From: Eumeta japonica
Taxonomy: Eukaryota > Arthropoda > Insecta > Lepidoptera > Psychidae
NCBI GenBank assembly: GCA_005406025.1
Contig: BGZK01000280.1
Location: 434,001-498,000, forward strand
Length of the DNA: 64,000 nt
Direction of reading: 5' to 3'
Part shown: one piece after another, positions 21,446 through 33,490 of the stretch
Numbering within the stretch: position 1 is the first letter of the stretch
How the letters are laid out: every line of letters begins with the position of its first letter
Notes under the pieces: generated by a model
Told to the model about the DNA's origin: nothing
The model's database searches: none
What the model saw: the letters and a program-made list of their open reading frames with translations, nothing else
Translations under genes and position numbers: made by a program

Positions 21446-23058
21446 ACTGGGAAGGATTTCATTCATAAATGAAAAAAAGATCGTTCGATGTAAAAGACGA
21501 ACGAATTAATTCTTTGTTGACGGGGCGGAGCTGCGGTCTGAAGCTAGTATTATCAAAAATTCACTACAGTTGTATTAAGGCAAAGGAAACAACTTAAAAA
21601 ATATTTAACAAGTTACGTAGAGAGGGATGAGATTAATTGGTTTATAACGACTCCCAAAGTGGCGATTAGGGACAACAGAAACGCTTAGAGTTGTTTGTAA
21701 GAAAAAAGATGAACATTACTTAAGGAGCTTTCGATCTTAAAACTACCACTTGGCGGAGAGCAAACACTCAAGGATTAAGATTTTAACGGTACATCTCTTC
21801 TTACGTGCTTTTGTCCAGGTGTGTGCCAAAGCTGTTTGAGTGTTTTGGGATTTATCGTTTCTCCTTTTAATTAAATGGCAAATATCAAATTTAATTACTG
21901 GAAAACCGCTCATTAATTACAAACGTGATTACGTAATGTGATTACTCCGAATGTTTAAATCATAAATATATTATTTTGACTTATCAAAAAAAAAATGAAA
22001 TCAGCTTTGAAACACCTCAAAATAGTTTTTGGAGTCGGTGCCAGTCAAAGATACGCCAGACGCGATTTGAAGTCAATTTTCAAAATTTGACATCATTTTG
22101 ACTGAATACTTTGTTCATACACGAATTTGTTAGATTTTGTTATCTTTGGATTTGGTTATATTTTATGTTGTTCGGTTTCAAGATTTTATATTTTTAATTT
22201 GCTTTGTTTTAGCTGACCTCGACTCTAAAAACAACAAATTATTTAATAAATTTAAGATTTTTATATGCGGTTTATATTATTTGGAAATTTTTTTTATAAC
22301 ATTTCTGTACATTTGTATACCTCTTCAAATTACGAATTGTATAAATATATTTCCTTCAAGAATGCAATGTATGTCACAATTTACCCCTATAAAATTTATA
22401 AATAAAAGAAGAAACAAATTGAAGCAAGTTCTCGAACCAAGAAAATATTAAGATAAATTGTTTCGTAATAAGGAGTATTTTCTTCGAGTAACTACAGTAT
22501 AGTAGATTTTACTTTGAAATTTACAGTCTACCCTGAGCAGCTTTTATTGCTGTTGTTTATGTAGTTTCATGTAGCTAGTATATGCACTTAAGGCAGATCA
22601 ATCAGCAACCATAATTAATAGAAATAAACATCATTGTGATTTCACCTATTACTCTGTTTTTGTAATATAACAGTATTTAATAGTATTTTATTTTATTTTC
22701 ATAATACATAGCAAATATTTCACAATTTTATATTATATTGCATATCACTTTATGTTAATTATAATAGAAAAATGAACAATATCAAATATTAGAATAAAAT
22801 AGTATGTGCTGCTCAACACGTATGTGCTGAACAGAAACACCCTTGCACTGGACGGTTCGAAATATATCGTAGAGCGTGGATGCCACTTAATATACCTGTT
22901 TTTTCTTCTATATGCTGCTGAGGCAAAGAGAGCTTACTAATTTTGACTGTATCGAACATAATAACAAATAAATAAATCGGAAAACGAATCATGCATATTG
23001 GCGATAGGGCCGCTATATATCTGCAAATTCAAGAGCGCGTTTAGATGATGTGAAACTT
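21446..23058. other. No gene; one repeat copy
   Basis: AT-rich. The short dispersed repeat at 22005-22075 pairs with 16545-16610. A long frame at 22137-22451 is extremely AT-rich and carries no motif; I do not call it. Confidence 0.4.
22005..22075 (+). repeat. Short dispersed repeat, copy 2
   Basis: Contains GGAGTCGGTGCCAGTCAAAG and ACGCCAGACGCGATTTG; matches the minus-strand copy at 16545-16610. Confidence 0.65.
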
Positions 23059-23104
23059 ACGTGTTAGGCATGCCCCGCTGCCCCGCACCGTCGCTCTTTA
23101 TATC
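23050..23104 (-). promoter_or_regulatory. TATA / GC-rich / splice-donor module
   Basis: Minus strand: TATAAAG at 23102-23096, then GAGCGACGGTGCGGGGCAGC, a CATGCC with A at 23071 (31 bases on), and the donor GTAAGTTTCA from 23060. The implied exon is only about 11 bases, so the start site may differ. It shares TATAAAGAGCG and GCGGGGC with the 17.1 kb module. It lies just 3' of a LINE relic on the same strand and could be part of a dispersed repeat. Confidence 0.28.
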
Positions 23105-23139
23105 TGTCTCTTTTCATTTTGATAAAAATGTTATATATA

Positions 23140-24430
23140 TATATATATCTTCTACATTCATCCACCGTTTCATGCAGTCTGCCGTATTCGAATGCCTAAA
23201 ATTTGATTATCTTACATGTCATCTTCTTTAATGTGCCAGCATTTTCATCTGCATAAGATTTTCTAGTGTGACCTTTGCCGATCCTTACGTCGCATATATT
23301 CGCTCTATACATTTATTTTGTCAATCTATTTTCATTAATCTTTTCAAACCGCCACAACATATCTTTTTACGCTAATTACCATATCTTCTTTCAAACCACA
23401 CCGTTCTCTGACGTTACTGCTACTGTATCTATATCTCAAAGGCACTCCAAACGTACTGTGTAATAAATTACGTCTCACCTGCATCGGTTCTACATCCATA
23501 TTTCTTCCGTCATACCTTATCACTGCCTACCATTCTTTTAATACCTTATACGTTCCGTTGTGGATCGCTAAATGTGCTTCTCGTGAGACGCTTTTAGTAT
23601 TTATTTCACGCAAGTCTCTATTCACTTTATTTCCTGCATTGCTCTTTTTAATATTCCTATCAGGTTTAACTTTATTTGTAACTAAGGGCGCAAGTGGACA
23701 AATTTTGTCACTTGTTCAACTATTTCACCTCCTATGTCATGCTTTTTCAATCATCGTGGTCTTAGTCTCGCTGTTGCTTTCATGCTGTCTTCTTCAACAG
23801 AGTTATTTATTTTAATTATTATCGCCTACAATTCGCCCCAGACGAGGCAATCATTATTTGGTTGTTGGCATACAGGAAACATTTGACAGACGGCTCACTA
23901 ATTCAAGTTCTAACACATACCCATAATCTGGAACCTCTTCTGATATCAGCCATGTATGTTTTGTTTATTCTGATGCAAGTACTAGATCCTCTGTATAGAG
24001 ATCGCAGTGTCTTTAGTAATCCGCAATTCATACTGTGCATGGATAGGATTTTCCATAGGTCATTTTTTTACAATACCATAAGCTTTTCCAAAGTAAAGTA
24101 AAGAAGACCTTTTAGCTCTAATCCAAAATTTTTCCGTGATGTTTCGCAGGTAAAACAATTTGGTCAGTACACCCCATCGCTTTTCAAAATCCCGCTTGTA
24201 CATCCCAGATATTACGTTCAGTCTCGTTCACAACCCTTTCGATAATTTTCTTTTCTATACAATCCAAATTAACCAGTGGCGATGATTTGTTATCTGGTGA
24301 TCGCAACATTGTCTGAATCTACATAAACTCAAACATTGTCTGAATTCTCGCTGATACTACAAGCCGGTACAAAGAACGAATAGAATAGGATAGAACAGCA
24401 CGCTACACTGTTGAACCGCTCGAACGAATT
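23140..24430 (-). mobile_element. Decayed LINE, 3' half of ORF2 (reverse transcriptase onward)
   Basis: Read on the minus strand, blocks in the order of a LINE reverse transcriptase: GCTDQIV (about 24170), LLKTLRSLYRGSSTCIRINK (about 24020), DIRRGSR, then the catalytic box as YANN at about 23873-23862 where active enzymes have YADD, EIVEQVTKFVHL (about 23730), VNRDLREINTKSVSREAHLA (about 23625-23560), NVRERCGLKED (about 23420) and a C-terminal GKGHTRKSYADE (about 23270). Several stops and frame changes separate them. The loss of both catalytic Asp residues and the 5' truncation mean it is dead. Confidence 0.85.
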
Positions 24431-25490
24431 TTATCATTAATTTATTCATATGAAATAAGTTCCATTAACAACACAGTCATTAAAAACGCAATCAACGCCG
24501 GATCTTATACCGTTATATCACTTTGAAATTTCATCGACTTTCAAATATTCGACCTCCGGTTTGTGATTTTCCAAAAACTAACCTGTTTATAAGGGACATC
24601 AAAAGTCACGTGAGCAAGCGGAAATCACTTTCAATGGCAAACATGACAAACAGTAATACGTCTGATGTGGAACTTAATAGTATGCTGAAATGAAACCACA
24701 ACTCAATGGCACGCCTACTAGCACCTGTTTCTTTTCGTACTGAAATAGGACAGGTTATTCGGCTAGGGGTCGTTATTCGCTTTAGAACAACGTTTAATTT
24801 ACTTCGAGGCCGTTAATTGTGCAATCATATATTAAATTAGTTATATCTTGACGGCATGTGCCTTTATGCCTCAATCGTCTCACTCGTAGACTGTCAATAG
24901 ATATTTTAAAGCTTTAAACACTTGAAATACGCCATATTTTTTTGCGAATTTACACTTTACACTTTACCACTCGTTCGGATGGCAGTTTTCCCTCAAGAAG
25001 AACAAGCAAGAAACTTAATGGTAGCTCTTTCTAATTTGCACATACATAGCCAAAACAAATATAAAACCATTAAGAACGAAACAGCCCGATAAGAAGTCGA
25101 GCTGCTTATGCCCATGGATATTTGTCTTCTAAATATTCAACATTGCTATAATACCCTTTTTTACTGAGTAATTGTTTAATAGCACTTTTAAATTTATATA
25201 GGGGTAAATCTTGTATATCTACAGGAACCTTATTGAATATGCGCAGACAGAGCCCTCTAAATGAATTTGTGACTTTACTTAGTCGACTAACGTGAAATCA
25301 GTTTATCTTTATTTCTGGCATTGAGTTTATGTCGACTACTATTTTTTTTTTAAACATTTCTTAGGTTTTTTTTTACATATAATAAATTAACATAAATGAA
25401 TTGAAATTAAATATACTGACTAAATTACAACACTTTTATTGTCGGATACCACGGGCTGTAGATACTAGTTGAACTATTTTTATAAAGATA
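24431..25490. other. No gene seen
   Basis: AT-rich DNA without recognisable frames or repeats. Confidence 0.4.
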
Positions 25491-25494
25491 CTAA

Positions 25495-25650
25495 GCTTTC
25501 ACCTGCGTATCCGTCCGCGTAGACATATAATGAATTCTTTTATCTCTAATATCACGTCGTCGACCACGTTTGCGATGCCGGTCCCATCTTGATTACGATT
25601 GCAATCTCGATCTAAGTCTTGGTCCTACCCTCGATTCGATTTCAATGAAA
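25495..25650 (+). repeat. GATTCC-family head and array fragment
   Basis: Starts AAGCTTTCACCTGCGTATCC ... CGCGTAGACATATAATG and runs into array words (GATTACGATTGCAATCTCG). The same head type occurs at 27213. Confidence 0.6.
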
Positions 25651-25982
25651 CTGTCCCAAAGGAATCCATACTCTTATTTGTATCATTTCATACTCTTACA
25701 ACAAAAACATACGTACTGTCTCTAATCTTTTTACTGTGAAACCTTCTCGCTTTTCATGCCGTTCCAGATCATGCTAAAGATTTTGATCCAGGACTGACGT
25801 TAAAACTGTCTCTCCTTTGAACATTGCTACTAAAGACTTTTTTAAAAGTCGCCAACTACCAATCGAAATAAACAAAAAATGTCCTGTATTCACGCGAACG
25901 AATCCGCAAGAAATAGAAATTATCTTTATAATTTATAGCCTATATGTTGCTGATGCTATATTCTATGTCACTGTAAGTTTCA

Positions 25983-26051
25983 TCAAAATCGATTCAGCCG
26001 TTTTTACGTGAAATTGCTTTTCATGTAAAAAAACGGCTGAATAGATTTTGA
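25983..26051. repeat. Imperfect ~31 bp inverted repeat
   Basis: TCAAAATCGATTCAGCCGTT ... GTGAAA (25983-26013) is mirrored by TTTCATGT ... AACGGCTGAATAGATTTTGA (26019-26051), with a few mismatches and a two-base length difference. The arm is the CAGCCGTTT tail word of the dispersed family, so two tails probably lie head to head. Confidence 0.8.
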
Positions 26052-27212
26052 CTCTCATACACCCACAAACTGCCGTGTTTACAATATCGATAGGATAGGG
26101 AAATAATGTGGTGAATGTTCTTTTGCCATTTATGGGATAATATTTAAAATGATAATTTCATATGTTAAATGAATTTAGGTCCCAAGCCGCAGAAATTAGG
26201 AAAAATTATTCCTATTCACGATATAACTGTGATGACGTTACTAAATAGTCGATCAAACGGTCTCCACAGTTTTCTCTTATCTTTACTTATTTCATTTAGT
26301 CAAATTTAACTAAACTGGTCACTTGAAACTAGTAACCTCGTTCAATATTGGTAAATAACCGCGCTTCTTTACAAACCCCTACATAATACGAGGTTCGATG
26401 CATGGTTGACTTGTGTCTATTTAGTATTTTTAACAAAATAATAATTGAAAATAAATAAATTTTCCTTATATATTGATCATTGAAAGGTGTATTACATTAT
26501 ATATGCTAAATAAAATGAAGATCAATCTATAACTGTATGCGAAAACTGCTGATATGAAATTAATTTCTTGGCCTGGATTTGAATTAGAAATATTTTCTTT
26601 CGCAAAACCAATTAATTGAAAAGTGTGTATGAGAAACCGCGTAGTTCACTAAATCGAAAGCCGATCACAGGCAAATATGAAGACATTTTTACAATTAATG
26701 CTTCGGTAAACAGATAGACGTATGGACTAGTGAACGGCCCAAGTGGTTTATCTAATTATATTATCTTAAATATCAAACGTAACAAACGTGAATAAATACT
26801 AAGCAAACAAACGCTTAGTTTGTTAGTAGCTAGAGTACTCGTAAGTACTAACTAAATGTTTATCTCTACAAATAAACATTAATTTGCATTGATCTACATT
26901 GCGAACCATGGTAATCAATTTTATTTCATCAGACTAATTTTCTATAACTCGATAACTCATGTTGTTTCCACTAAAGAGGGATGTTTTCAGAGGGATATTT
27001 CATATAAAAAGTGATTTTAGAAATAAAGTTAACGCTACAACTTATCGCAGAATTCAGCTGTGCTAAATCTTTTTTTTATATCCTATTAATAATTTATGCA
27101 TATTTTTCCCAGTACCGAATAAATCTCCATATTTATGAATGTTGCAAAGGCAATTTCTGTTTTTATTTATTTAATCGAATGTTTCTTTAAAATGAAATTT
27201 ATTACATTAACC
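26052..27212. other. No gene seen
   Basis: AT-rich DNA; nothing recognised. Confidence 0.4.
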
Positions 27213-27700
27213 AGCTTTCCGCATGCGGCTTTACCCGCGTAGACATGTAATGTGTTCCTTCATCTTTTGTATTGAACGATTTTGCTGCCCCTATCTCTTT
27301 CCTAATATCAATTCTAGTTTCTGTACGATTTTTGATTTCGATGCCGGTTTTGCTTTTGATTCAATTCCGGTCCCACACTCGGTTTCTCCATTTCTTTTTT
27401 CCCTTTTTCTCCCTCTTTTTCTCTAAGCTCGCTCAACTGAACTCACGACGCACTCCGTCGTGATCAGGAGGTCAAGTGTAGTTTTTTTTTGTTTTGATCG
27501 TTTCTGTTCGTTCGTATTGTGACATTTACAGGCTGTCGATGCTATTTTATTCATTATTTCGACGCGATTTAAGGGAAATAAAGCCTATAAACTGCTCCAA
27601 TCAAGCTCTATCTACCCGTGAGAACTGGATTAAAATCTATTCAGGAATTTCAGAGATGTGCGCAAACAGACAAACAGGCAAAAACGTGTCTATCAGCTTG
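27213..27700 (+). repeat. GATTCC-family element, short form
   Basis: Head CAGCTTTCCGCATGCGGCTT ... CGCGTAGACATGTAATG, a short array (about 27290-27400), then a tail with AACTGGATTAAAATCTATTC and GCAAACAGACAAACAGGC (about 27660). Frames of 63-77 codons here reflect the repeat. Confidence 0.6.
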
Positions 27701-28110
27701 GACGCACGACTGAAGTTTACCATTTAAGCACATTTGTTATTGAATAAGCAAAGAGGGTAAATTATCGCATGTCTTATAGTACTGAAATCTTGTGTGTATT
27801 ATATTTACATCTATCGATTCACTAAAATATCATGCACAAAACATATTATATAAATATATATTACTTATAGCACACGTACATTTTCAGGAAAATCGATTTA
27901 CCTCACTATTAGTATTACCATACAGAAAAACGCAACGCTTTTGAGTTAACGCTTGTGATAATTTCACTGTTCATAAAGTTTTCCTACAGGAGCTTCACAT
28001 GAAAATCGATTCTTAAGTTCTTTTATTCTTAAATTTTTGTCTTCAACTACACTCCAAATTCTTATAAAATCGTTATTTTATCCTATATTAGCTTTCTTTT
28101 ATCATCCTCC
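27701..28110. other. No gene seen
   Basis: AT-rich DNA. Confidence 0.4.
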
Positions 28111-28111
28111 G

Positions 28112-28845
28112 TTTTTAGGGTTCCGAGCCGAAATGGCAAAAACGGAACCCTTACAGTTTCGTCATGTCCGTCCGTCCGTCCGTCCGTTCGTATGTCACAG
28201 ACATTTTACACAAAAACTACAATATGTATATTGATGAAATTTGGAATATAGGTGTCTTCTGTAAGCCGCTACTTAGTTTAGAAGTTAAATAACAACAATA
28301 AATATTTGTAGGCCGGGTCCTCCATACATGTGATAGAAGCTGAAAAAATTTATTTTCAGCAAACATTAACGTATGGCGCATATTTCGACACAACTTTTAA
28401 AAATACTTTAAGGTTCCTTAACATTTTTTCGGCTAAGGGAATATTTTTGAAATAATCGCTTTTAAAATAGCAAAATTGTGTGTCCCCTTTATTTTTAAAC
28501 CGTACTTTCATAAATATGAAAAATATTACAAAGATGACGCTTAATAAGTACTTTCAAAGAAATTATTTTGAACATGATGAGATATAGCGTTTTGGTTATT
28601 TCTGAAAACTACGTTTCTCAACAAACTTCGACACCACCAGCAACCGTCGACATATCCACTTGTTTCTCTAGTTATACGCGACCAAAGTACTATGTATACA
28701 TATTCTGTGCGGGAAACTTGGAAAAAAGTATAACAACATAGATTTTTTTTATCTATAGTACATTTTTTTGTAGGCTTCAGAACCCTACAATGAGCAAGGT
28801 TTCGACATGTTCTTGGACACTTTTATTTATACATAACTTCAATGT
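28112..28845 (-). mobile_element. ~740 bp GGGTTCCG element, copy A
   Basis: One end reads AGGGTTCCGAGCCGAAATGG then CAAAAACGGAACCC and GTCCGTCCGTCCGTCCG (28116-28187); the other, on the opposite strand, reads AACATGTCGAAACCTTGCTC then GTAGGGTTCTGAAGCC (about 28813-28773). Copy B (43800-44565) matches end to end in the opposite orientation, including the inner block ATTGTGT(G)TCCCC. It has no coding frame. Family type is common in moths and butterflies as I recall; its mobilisation mechanism is not evident here. Confidence 0.8.
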
Positions 28846-29055
28846 AAAGACGCGCCCCATTCTATTGTTTCATTATATGTATAGATGTACCGTTACAGAT
28901 ACATATAGACGACATTTAATCTTTATCATAAAAAGTATGTATTATTGACATACGTACTATCTTTAATATCCGCTATCGCAGAAGAAATTTTCGGAATAAT
29001 GTGCGAAATTTTAATCACGCCATTGCAGAAATATAACTATTCACAGTCTTTTAGT
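28846..29055. other. No feature seen
   Basis: Short AT-rich stretch. Confidence 0.4.
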
Positions 29056-29059
29056 CTTT

Positions 29060-29405
29060 CATCTGAACTGAGGGACTCGAACTTCAAGCTTCTGCGCCAG
29101 TCCTTGCAGGGCGGGGTTGCCCTCGACCGTTGATAGCGTCCGCGACCGACGGCTTAAGAAGTACGCGACTCGCTTACCGCTTAGAGAGTGATTTGACTTA
29201 ATTTGATTTACGTTGAAAAACTCATCGCTCGATTCACTCGTGGTCAGTATTTAACCCGGTATACCTCAGTTGAAGTAATGCCCCAACCGCTGGGCCACGA
29301 CCGCCGCAAAATACCGACGGAGCGCTGATGAATCCTTTCAAGTTGCAAAGGATTATGGACGACGGTGATCACCTACACTCTAACGATTCACCTGCTCGTT
29401 TGATC
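29060..29405 (-). repeat. tRNA-like SINE-type composite
   Basis: On the minus strand TGGCCCAGCGGTTGG (about 29302-29288) fits the pol III A box (TRGCNNAGYNGG). A good B box, GTTCGAGTCCC, lies on the same strand at about 29083-29073, but about 215 bases away, farther than in a tRNA. At 29335-29405 lies the ATGGACGACGGTGATCACC ... CACCTGCTCGTTTG family also seen at 1575. The cloverleaf cannot be drawn, so this is not a tRNA gene. Confidence 0.5.
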
Positions 29406-30180
29406 CTCAGAAATGCTATAAAAAATAGATAGGAAGGTAAATATATCCCTCGAAAATGGCGAGCAGAGTGCATCGAATAACAACCGGTCAAAGGTGCCAT
29501 CTAGCGGACAAAGGTATATATTTAACCGAAAGAATTTACGTAACCGCTATCATAATAAAAGGTAAAATGAACGGAAAATAGTTCTATTTATGAGTGGACC
29601 CGGGAAAGACAATACCTACAGGGTCGTGGTGTCATCGGTGGGTGTAATGTCACAGACGAACCTCTACACGGCCACCGATGACGTCTATCGGCCGGCGAAA
29701 GACGCGAGGAAGTATAGAGACAAAAGAAAATAATTCCTATTCGGCATAAGGCGTTTTATATACTGTTGCTTAGACTCAAAGTGAGTTTATTTATTTACTA
29801 ATCTATTTGTACATACAAAGAAGCAAAGAACAAGGCAAGGAACCCATTCAGAATTATTTCTTTCTACGTCTGTCTTAGTAAAATCACGTAGAGCAAACTT
29901 ATATATATCGTATATAATTATACGTATATATAAGTATATATCGTATATAATAACAATTGTTACTTTAACTGTCCATTAGCACATTATTAGTCTTTATCGT
30001 GAGATGCTCTTTAATAAATTTATTTCATTGTTTACGAGAATTATTCAACTCCATTAGAAAGTTCACTATAAATACAAATACAATTGTCGTTATTAGAATT
30101 ATTTTTCTTATATTTATGTTGAGGGCATTGATCTACAAAAAAGAAGATGCACAGTCCCGCGTTCAAAACGGCCGCCGTAA
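29406..30180. other. No gene seen
   Basis: Contains one GTGCCATCTAG core near 29491 and a short inverted/duplicated ATATATCGTATATAAT tract at about 29900-29952. Otherwise AT-rich. Confidence 0.4.
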
Positions 30181-31970
30181 ATGAGTGTTAAAACAGACCG
30201 TTTACATCAGCATAGACCTGAAACGATTTTTTTCTTTGTATCGATCGATGACAACATGATGTTCTCGTTTTCGATTCCAATCCCAGTCACACTTTGATCC
30301 CACACTTGTTCTCGCCCCTAGTATCGTTCTCAATTTCGGTTCCAGTCTCGTTTTCGATTCCAATTTCAATCATACTTTTGATCCTACGTTCGTTTTCGCC
30401 TCTAGTATCGTTCTCAATTTTAGTTCCAGCCTCGTTTTCGATTCCGATCCCAGTCACACTTTTAATCCCACACTCGTTGTCACCCCTAGCCCCGTTCTCA
30501 ATTTCTGGTTCGGTCTCGTTTTCGATTCCAATTTCAATCATACTTTTGATCCTACATTCGTTTTCGCCCATAGTATCGTTCTCAATTTTAGTTCCAGCCT
30601 CGTTTTCGATTCCGATCCCAGTCACACTTTTGATCCCACACTCGTTGTCGCCCCTAGTCCCATTCTCAATTTCGGTTCCGGTCTCGTTTTCGATTCCAAC
30701 TTCAATCATACTTTGATCCTACGTTCGTTTTCGCCTCTAGTATCGTTCTCAATTTTAGGTCCAGCCTCGTTTTCGATTCCGATCCCAGTCACACTTTTAA
30801 TCCCACACTCGTTGTCACCCCTAGTCCCGTTCTCAATTTCGGTTCCGGTCTCGTTTTCGAATCCAATTTCAATCATACTTTTGATCCTACATTCGTTTTC
30901 GCCTCTAGTATCGTTCTCAATTTTAGTTCCAGCCTCGTTTTCGATTCCGATCCCAGTCACACTTTTAATCCCACACTCGTTGTCACCCCTAGCCCCATTC
31001 TCAATTTCGGTTCCGTCTCGTTTTCGATTCCAATTTTAATCATACTTTTGATCCCACATTTGTTTTCGCCCCTAGTATCGTTCTCAATTTTAGTTCCAGC
31101 CTCGTTTTCGATTCCGATCCCAGTCACACTTTTGATCCCACACTCGTTGTCGCCCCTAGTCCCGTTCTCAATTTCGGTTCCGGTCTCGTTTTCGATTCCA
31201 ATTTCAATCATACTTTTGATCCTACATTCGTTTTCTCCCCTAGTATCGTTCTCAATTTTAGTTCCAGCCTCGTTTTCGATTCCGATCTCAGTCACACTTT
31301 TGATCCCACACTCGTTGTCGCCCCTAGTCCCGTTCTCAATTTCGGTTCCGGTCCCGTTTTCGATTCCAATTTCAATCATACTTTTGATCTCACACTCGTT
31401 GTCGCCCCTAGTCCCGTTCTCAATTTCGGTTCCTATCTCGTTTTCGATTCCAATTTCAATCATACTTTTGGATCCTACATTTGTTTTCGCCCCTAGTATC
31501 GTTCTCAATTTTAGTTCCAGCCTCGTTTTCGATTCCGGTCCCAGTCACACTTTTTCATCTCACACCTGTTCTCACCCCTAGTCCCGTTCTCAATTTCGGT
31601 TCTGGTCTCGTATTCGATTTCGATCCCAGTTACACTTTTGATCCCACGCTTGTTTTTGTCCCCTAATTCCGTTGTCAATTTCGGTTCCGGTTTCGTTTTC
31701 TCTTGTAATAAAAAGTACCCTAAATGTATCTCAGTGAGCTCCTGTGCCATCCTGTGAAAGTCGCATCGTGATCTTTTCAGCCATTTCGAAGACACCCCGG
31801 ATAAATAGACAGACAGACAGATAAAAAGGATTATTTTGTTTCATAGAAACCCTGCCCTGACAATAACGAACACAACAAAAAAAGAATTATCCAATTCGTT
31901 GCAGTCGTTCGGAAGTGATGCGCGATATACATTTTGGCGATCCATTTTTATTTATACAAATTGTATGAAG
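30180..31970 (+). mobile_element. GATTCC-family element expanded by an inner array
   Basis: Head CTTTGTATCGATCGATGACA at about 30234, then the expanded 84 bp array, then a tail: TAATAAAAAGTACCCTAAAT (31706), GATCTTTTCAGCCATTTCGA (about 31769), ACACCCCGGATAAATAGACA (about 31791), TTCGTTGCAGTCGTTCGGAA (about 31894) and GCGATCCATTTTTATTTATA (about 31937). Other loci in the window carry a single short array in the same place; only this one has expanded. Confidence 0.75.
30266..31700 (+). repeat. Tandem array of ~17 units of 84 bp, alternating two types
   Basis: Type A carries CACACTCGTTGTCGCCCCTA, TCCCGTTCTCAATTTCGG and GATTCCAATTTCAAT; type B carries TACATTCGTTTTCGCC, TATCGTTCTCAATTTTAG and GATTCCGATCCCAGT. 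They alternate, giving a 168 bp dimer as the higher-order unit, with an extra type A copy near the end. As 84 is 28 x 3, both strands stay open for hundreds of bases. The minus strand would give a charged 28-residue repeat (IGIENETGTEIENGTRGDNE), the plus strand a hydrophobic one. Frames are broken only by single-base indels, for example near 30713, 31017 and 31470. I treat the frames as by-products. Confidence 0.92.
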
Positions 31971-33395
31971 CTTTTTTGTGGTATGATTACGAAATTCAGT
32001 ATCAATATTGGTTATTACAAATTGCGAAAAACTTATCTCATAATGGGAGAAAGGTAGTGGGGTCTTGTAGTGCATAAAAATTGAAAGCGGGACTTATCAA
32101 ATTCTAAAACTATATACGTTTTCTAAACTTTGAACTCCCTTCTGTGAAAATCCATGAGCAGATTGTTGGTTACAGTAATACACACACTGCCGAATTTCTA
32201 CGAATGATGTAATGCGCAGGTACAACGTTCTTTCCCTCTTCTTCATGGCTTTCCTATTTTATGGCGTAAAATAGGAACGCAATATTTTGTTATATAGTCA
32301 ATATTAAATATATTATAATATAAGCTTCATCAAAATCATTCATATATTTCTTTTTGCGACGTGAGAAACATAGACTTTTTTAGTCCGTGCTCGCCACGGG
32401 GTTACGCACGACGCGTCTGTATTTTAACGTCTAAATATTTGTTCCAAAAGTGGAAAAGCAATGTTTTCCCAATGAACACATCGACATTTCGCACAGTTTT
32501 AAGGCAATTATATAGAATAGTTGCTATATTGTCGGTGTTCAGCAACAAATTACAGATGTCACTAAGTTACATATGTATGTAAATTATTGCATTGCTTAAT
32601 ATCGTATTAAGTATCTAAATATTTATAGGTGGAAATAGAATATAAGTATCTTCTTTGTTGGAAGTTATTTATCCCCGCGGAAAATTTGAATGACGCCAAG
32701 CAAAGCTCGCTTGCCCAGATATTGCATACTCTCTGAATTCCCAGCCAAATAAAAATATCATATACAAGTGTGTTTCAGCAGCGAGGTGATTTAATTTCAA
32801 AGTTCATTTGCGATTCGACGAGGTTTTGCCGGACCCATACCCCCGTTTTGAGCTCCTGTAATCAATAGACAACCCTCAACTTGCTAAATTGAAAGAGTTG
32901 AAATATAACATTTCCTAACGAGTAATTGGAACCCTTCAGAACCATGAGATGAGAAGATTCAATTGTCTATCGTTAATTTGGAAATGGATTATTTCAATAA
33001 AATACTAAATTTTGATTTACATCTCTTTATGCGTATTTGATTGCAATCGGTTTAATTTATTTTCTAAGTCGATTTATACATACGTATATGTGTGTATATA
33101 CGTAATAATTTAAAATATCACAGACATAGTACATGAAGTTAGAAGTAAGAAAACTGCTGAAAAACGAAGTAATCATCTTGGGCTTAATTCGGTAATATTA
33201 TCCCCGATGATAACGACAAAAGAAAAGTTTCAAATGCGTCAGAAGTTAAAGTAATTCAATTTTTACAAGTACTTGTATGAAATTTGATAACGTAGAAATT
33301 AAACTTTCACCCAAAGTTAATATCAGAAATAGGCTGAAGCATAAACGCAAGAGCTCGTTCGTAACAGCTGCTTTAATGCTATCGACGTGTAATGC
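31971..33395. other. No gene seen
   Basis: AT-rich, with a GC-richer patch near 32380-32440 and nothing recognised. Confidence 0.4.
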
Positions 33396-33490
33396 CATCG
33401 AGACTAGTACCGAAATCCAGACAGAGATTTCAAATTGAAAGCGAAATCGGGATTGAGACGCGGACCAATATCGAATTCAGTATTTTGATC
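33395..33490 (-). repeat. GATTCC-family fragment, antisense
   Basis: Complemented words such as GAAAGCGAAATCGGGATTGA near 33438. Confidence 0.55.

Noticed and set aside
21134..21466. Open frame with an Ile-Tyr repeat
   Set aside because: It is the (TA)n microsatellite read in frame.
22137..22451. 104-codon frame with hydrophobic segments
   Set aside because: Extremely AT-rich; the residues are those expected from base composition and there is no domain.
30287..31795. Series of charged, repeat-containing minus-strand frames
   Set aside because: Open on both strands because the unit is 84 bp; no start context, no unique domain. Treated as by-products, with the array reported as a finding.
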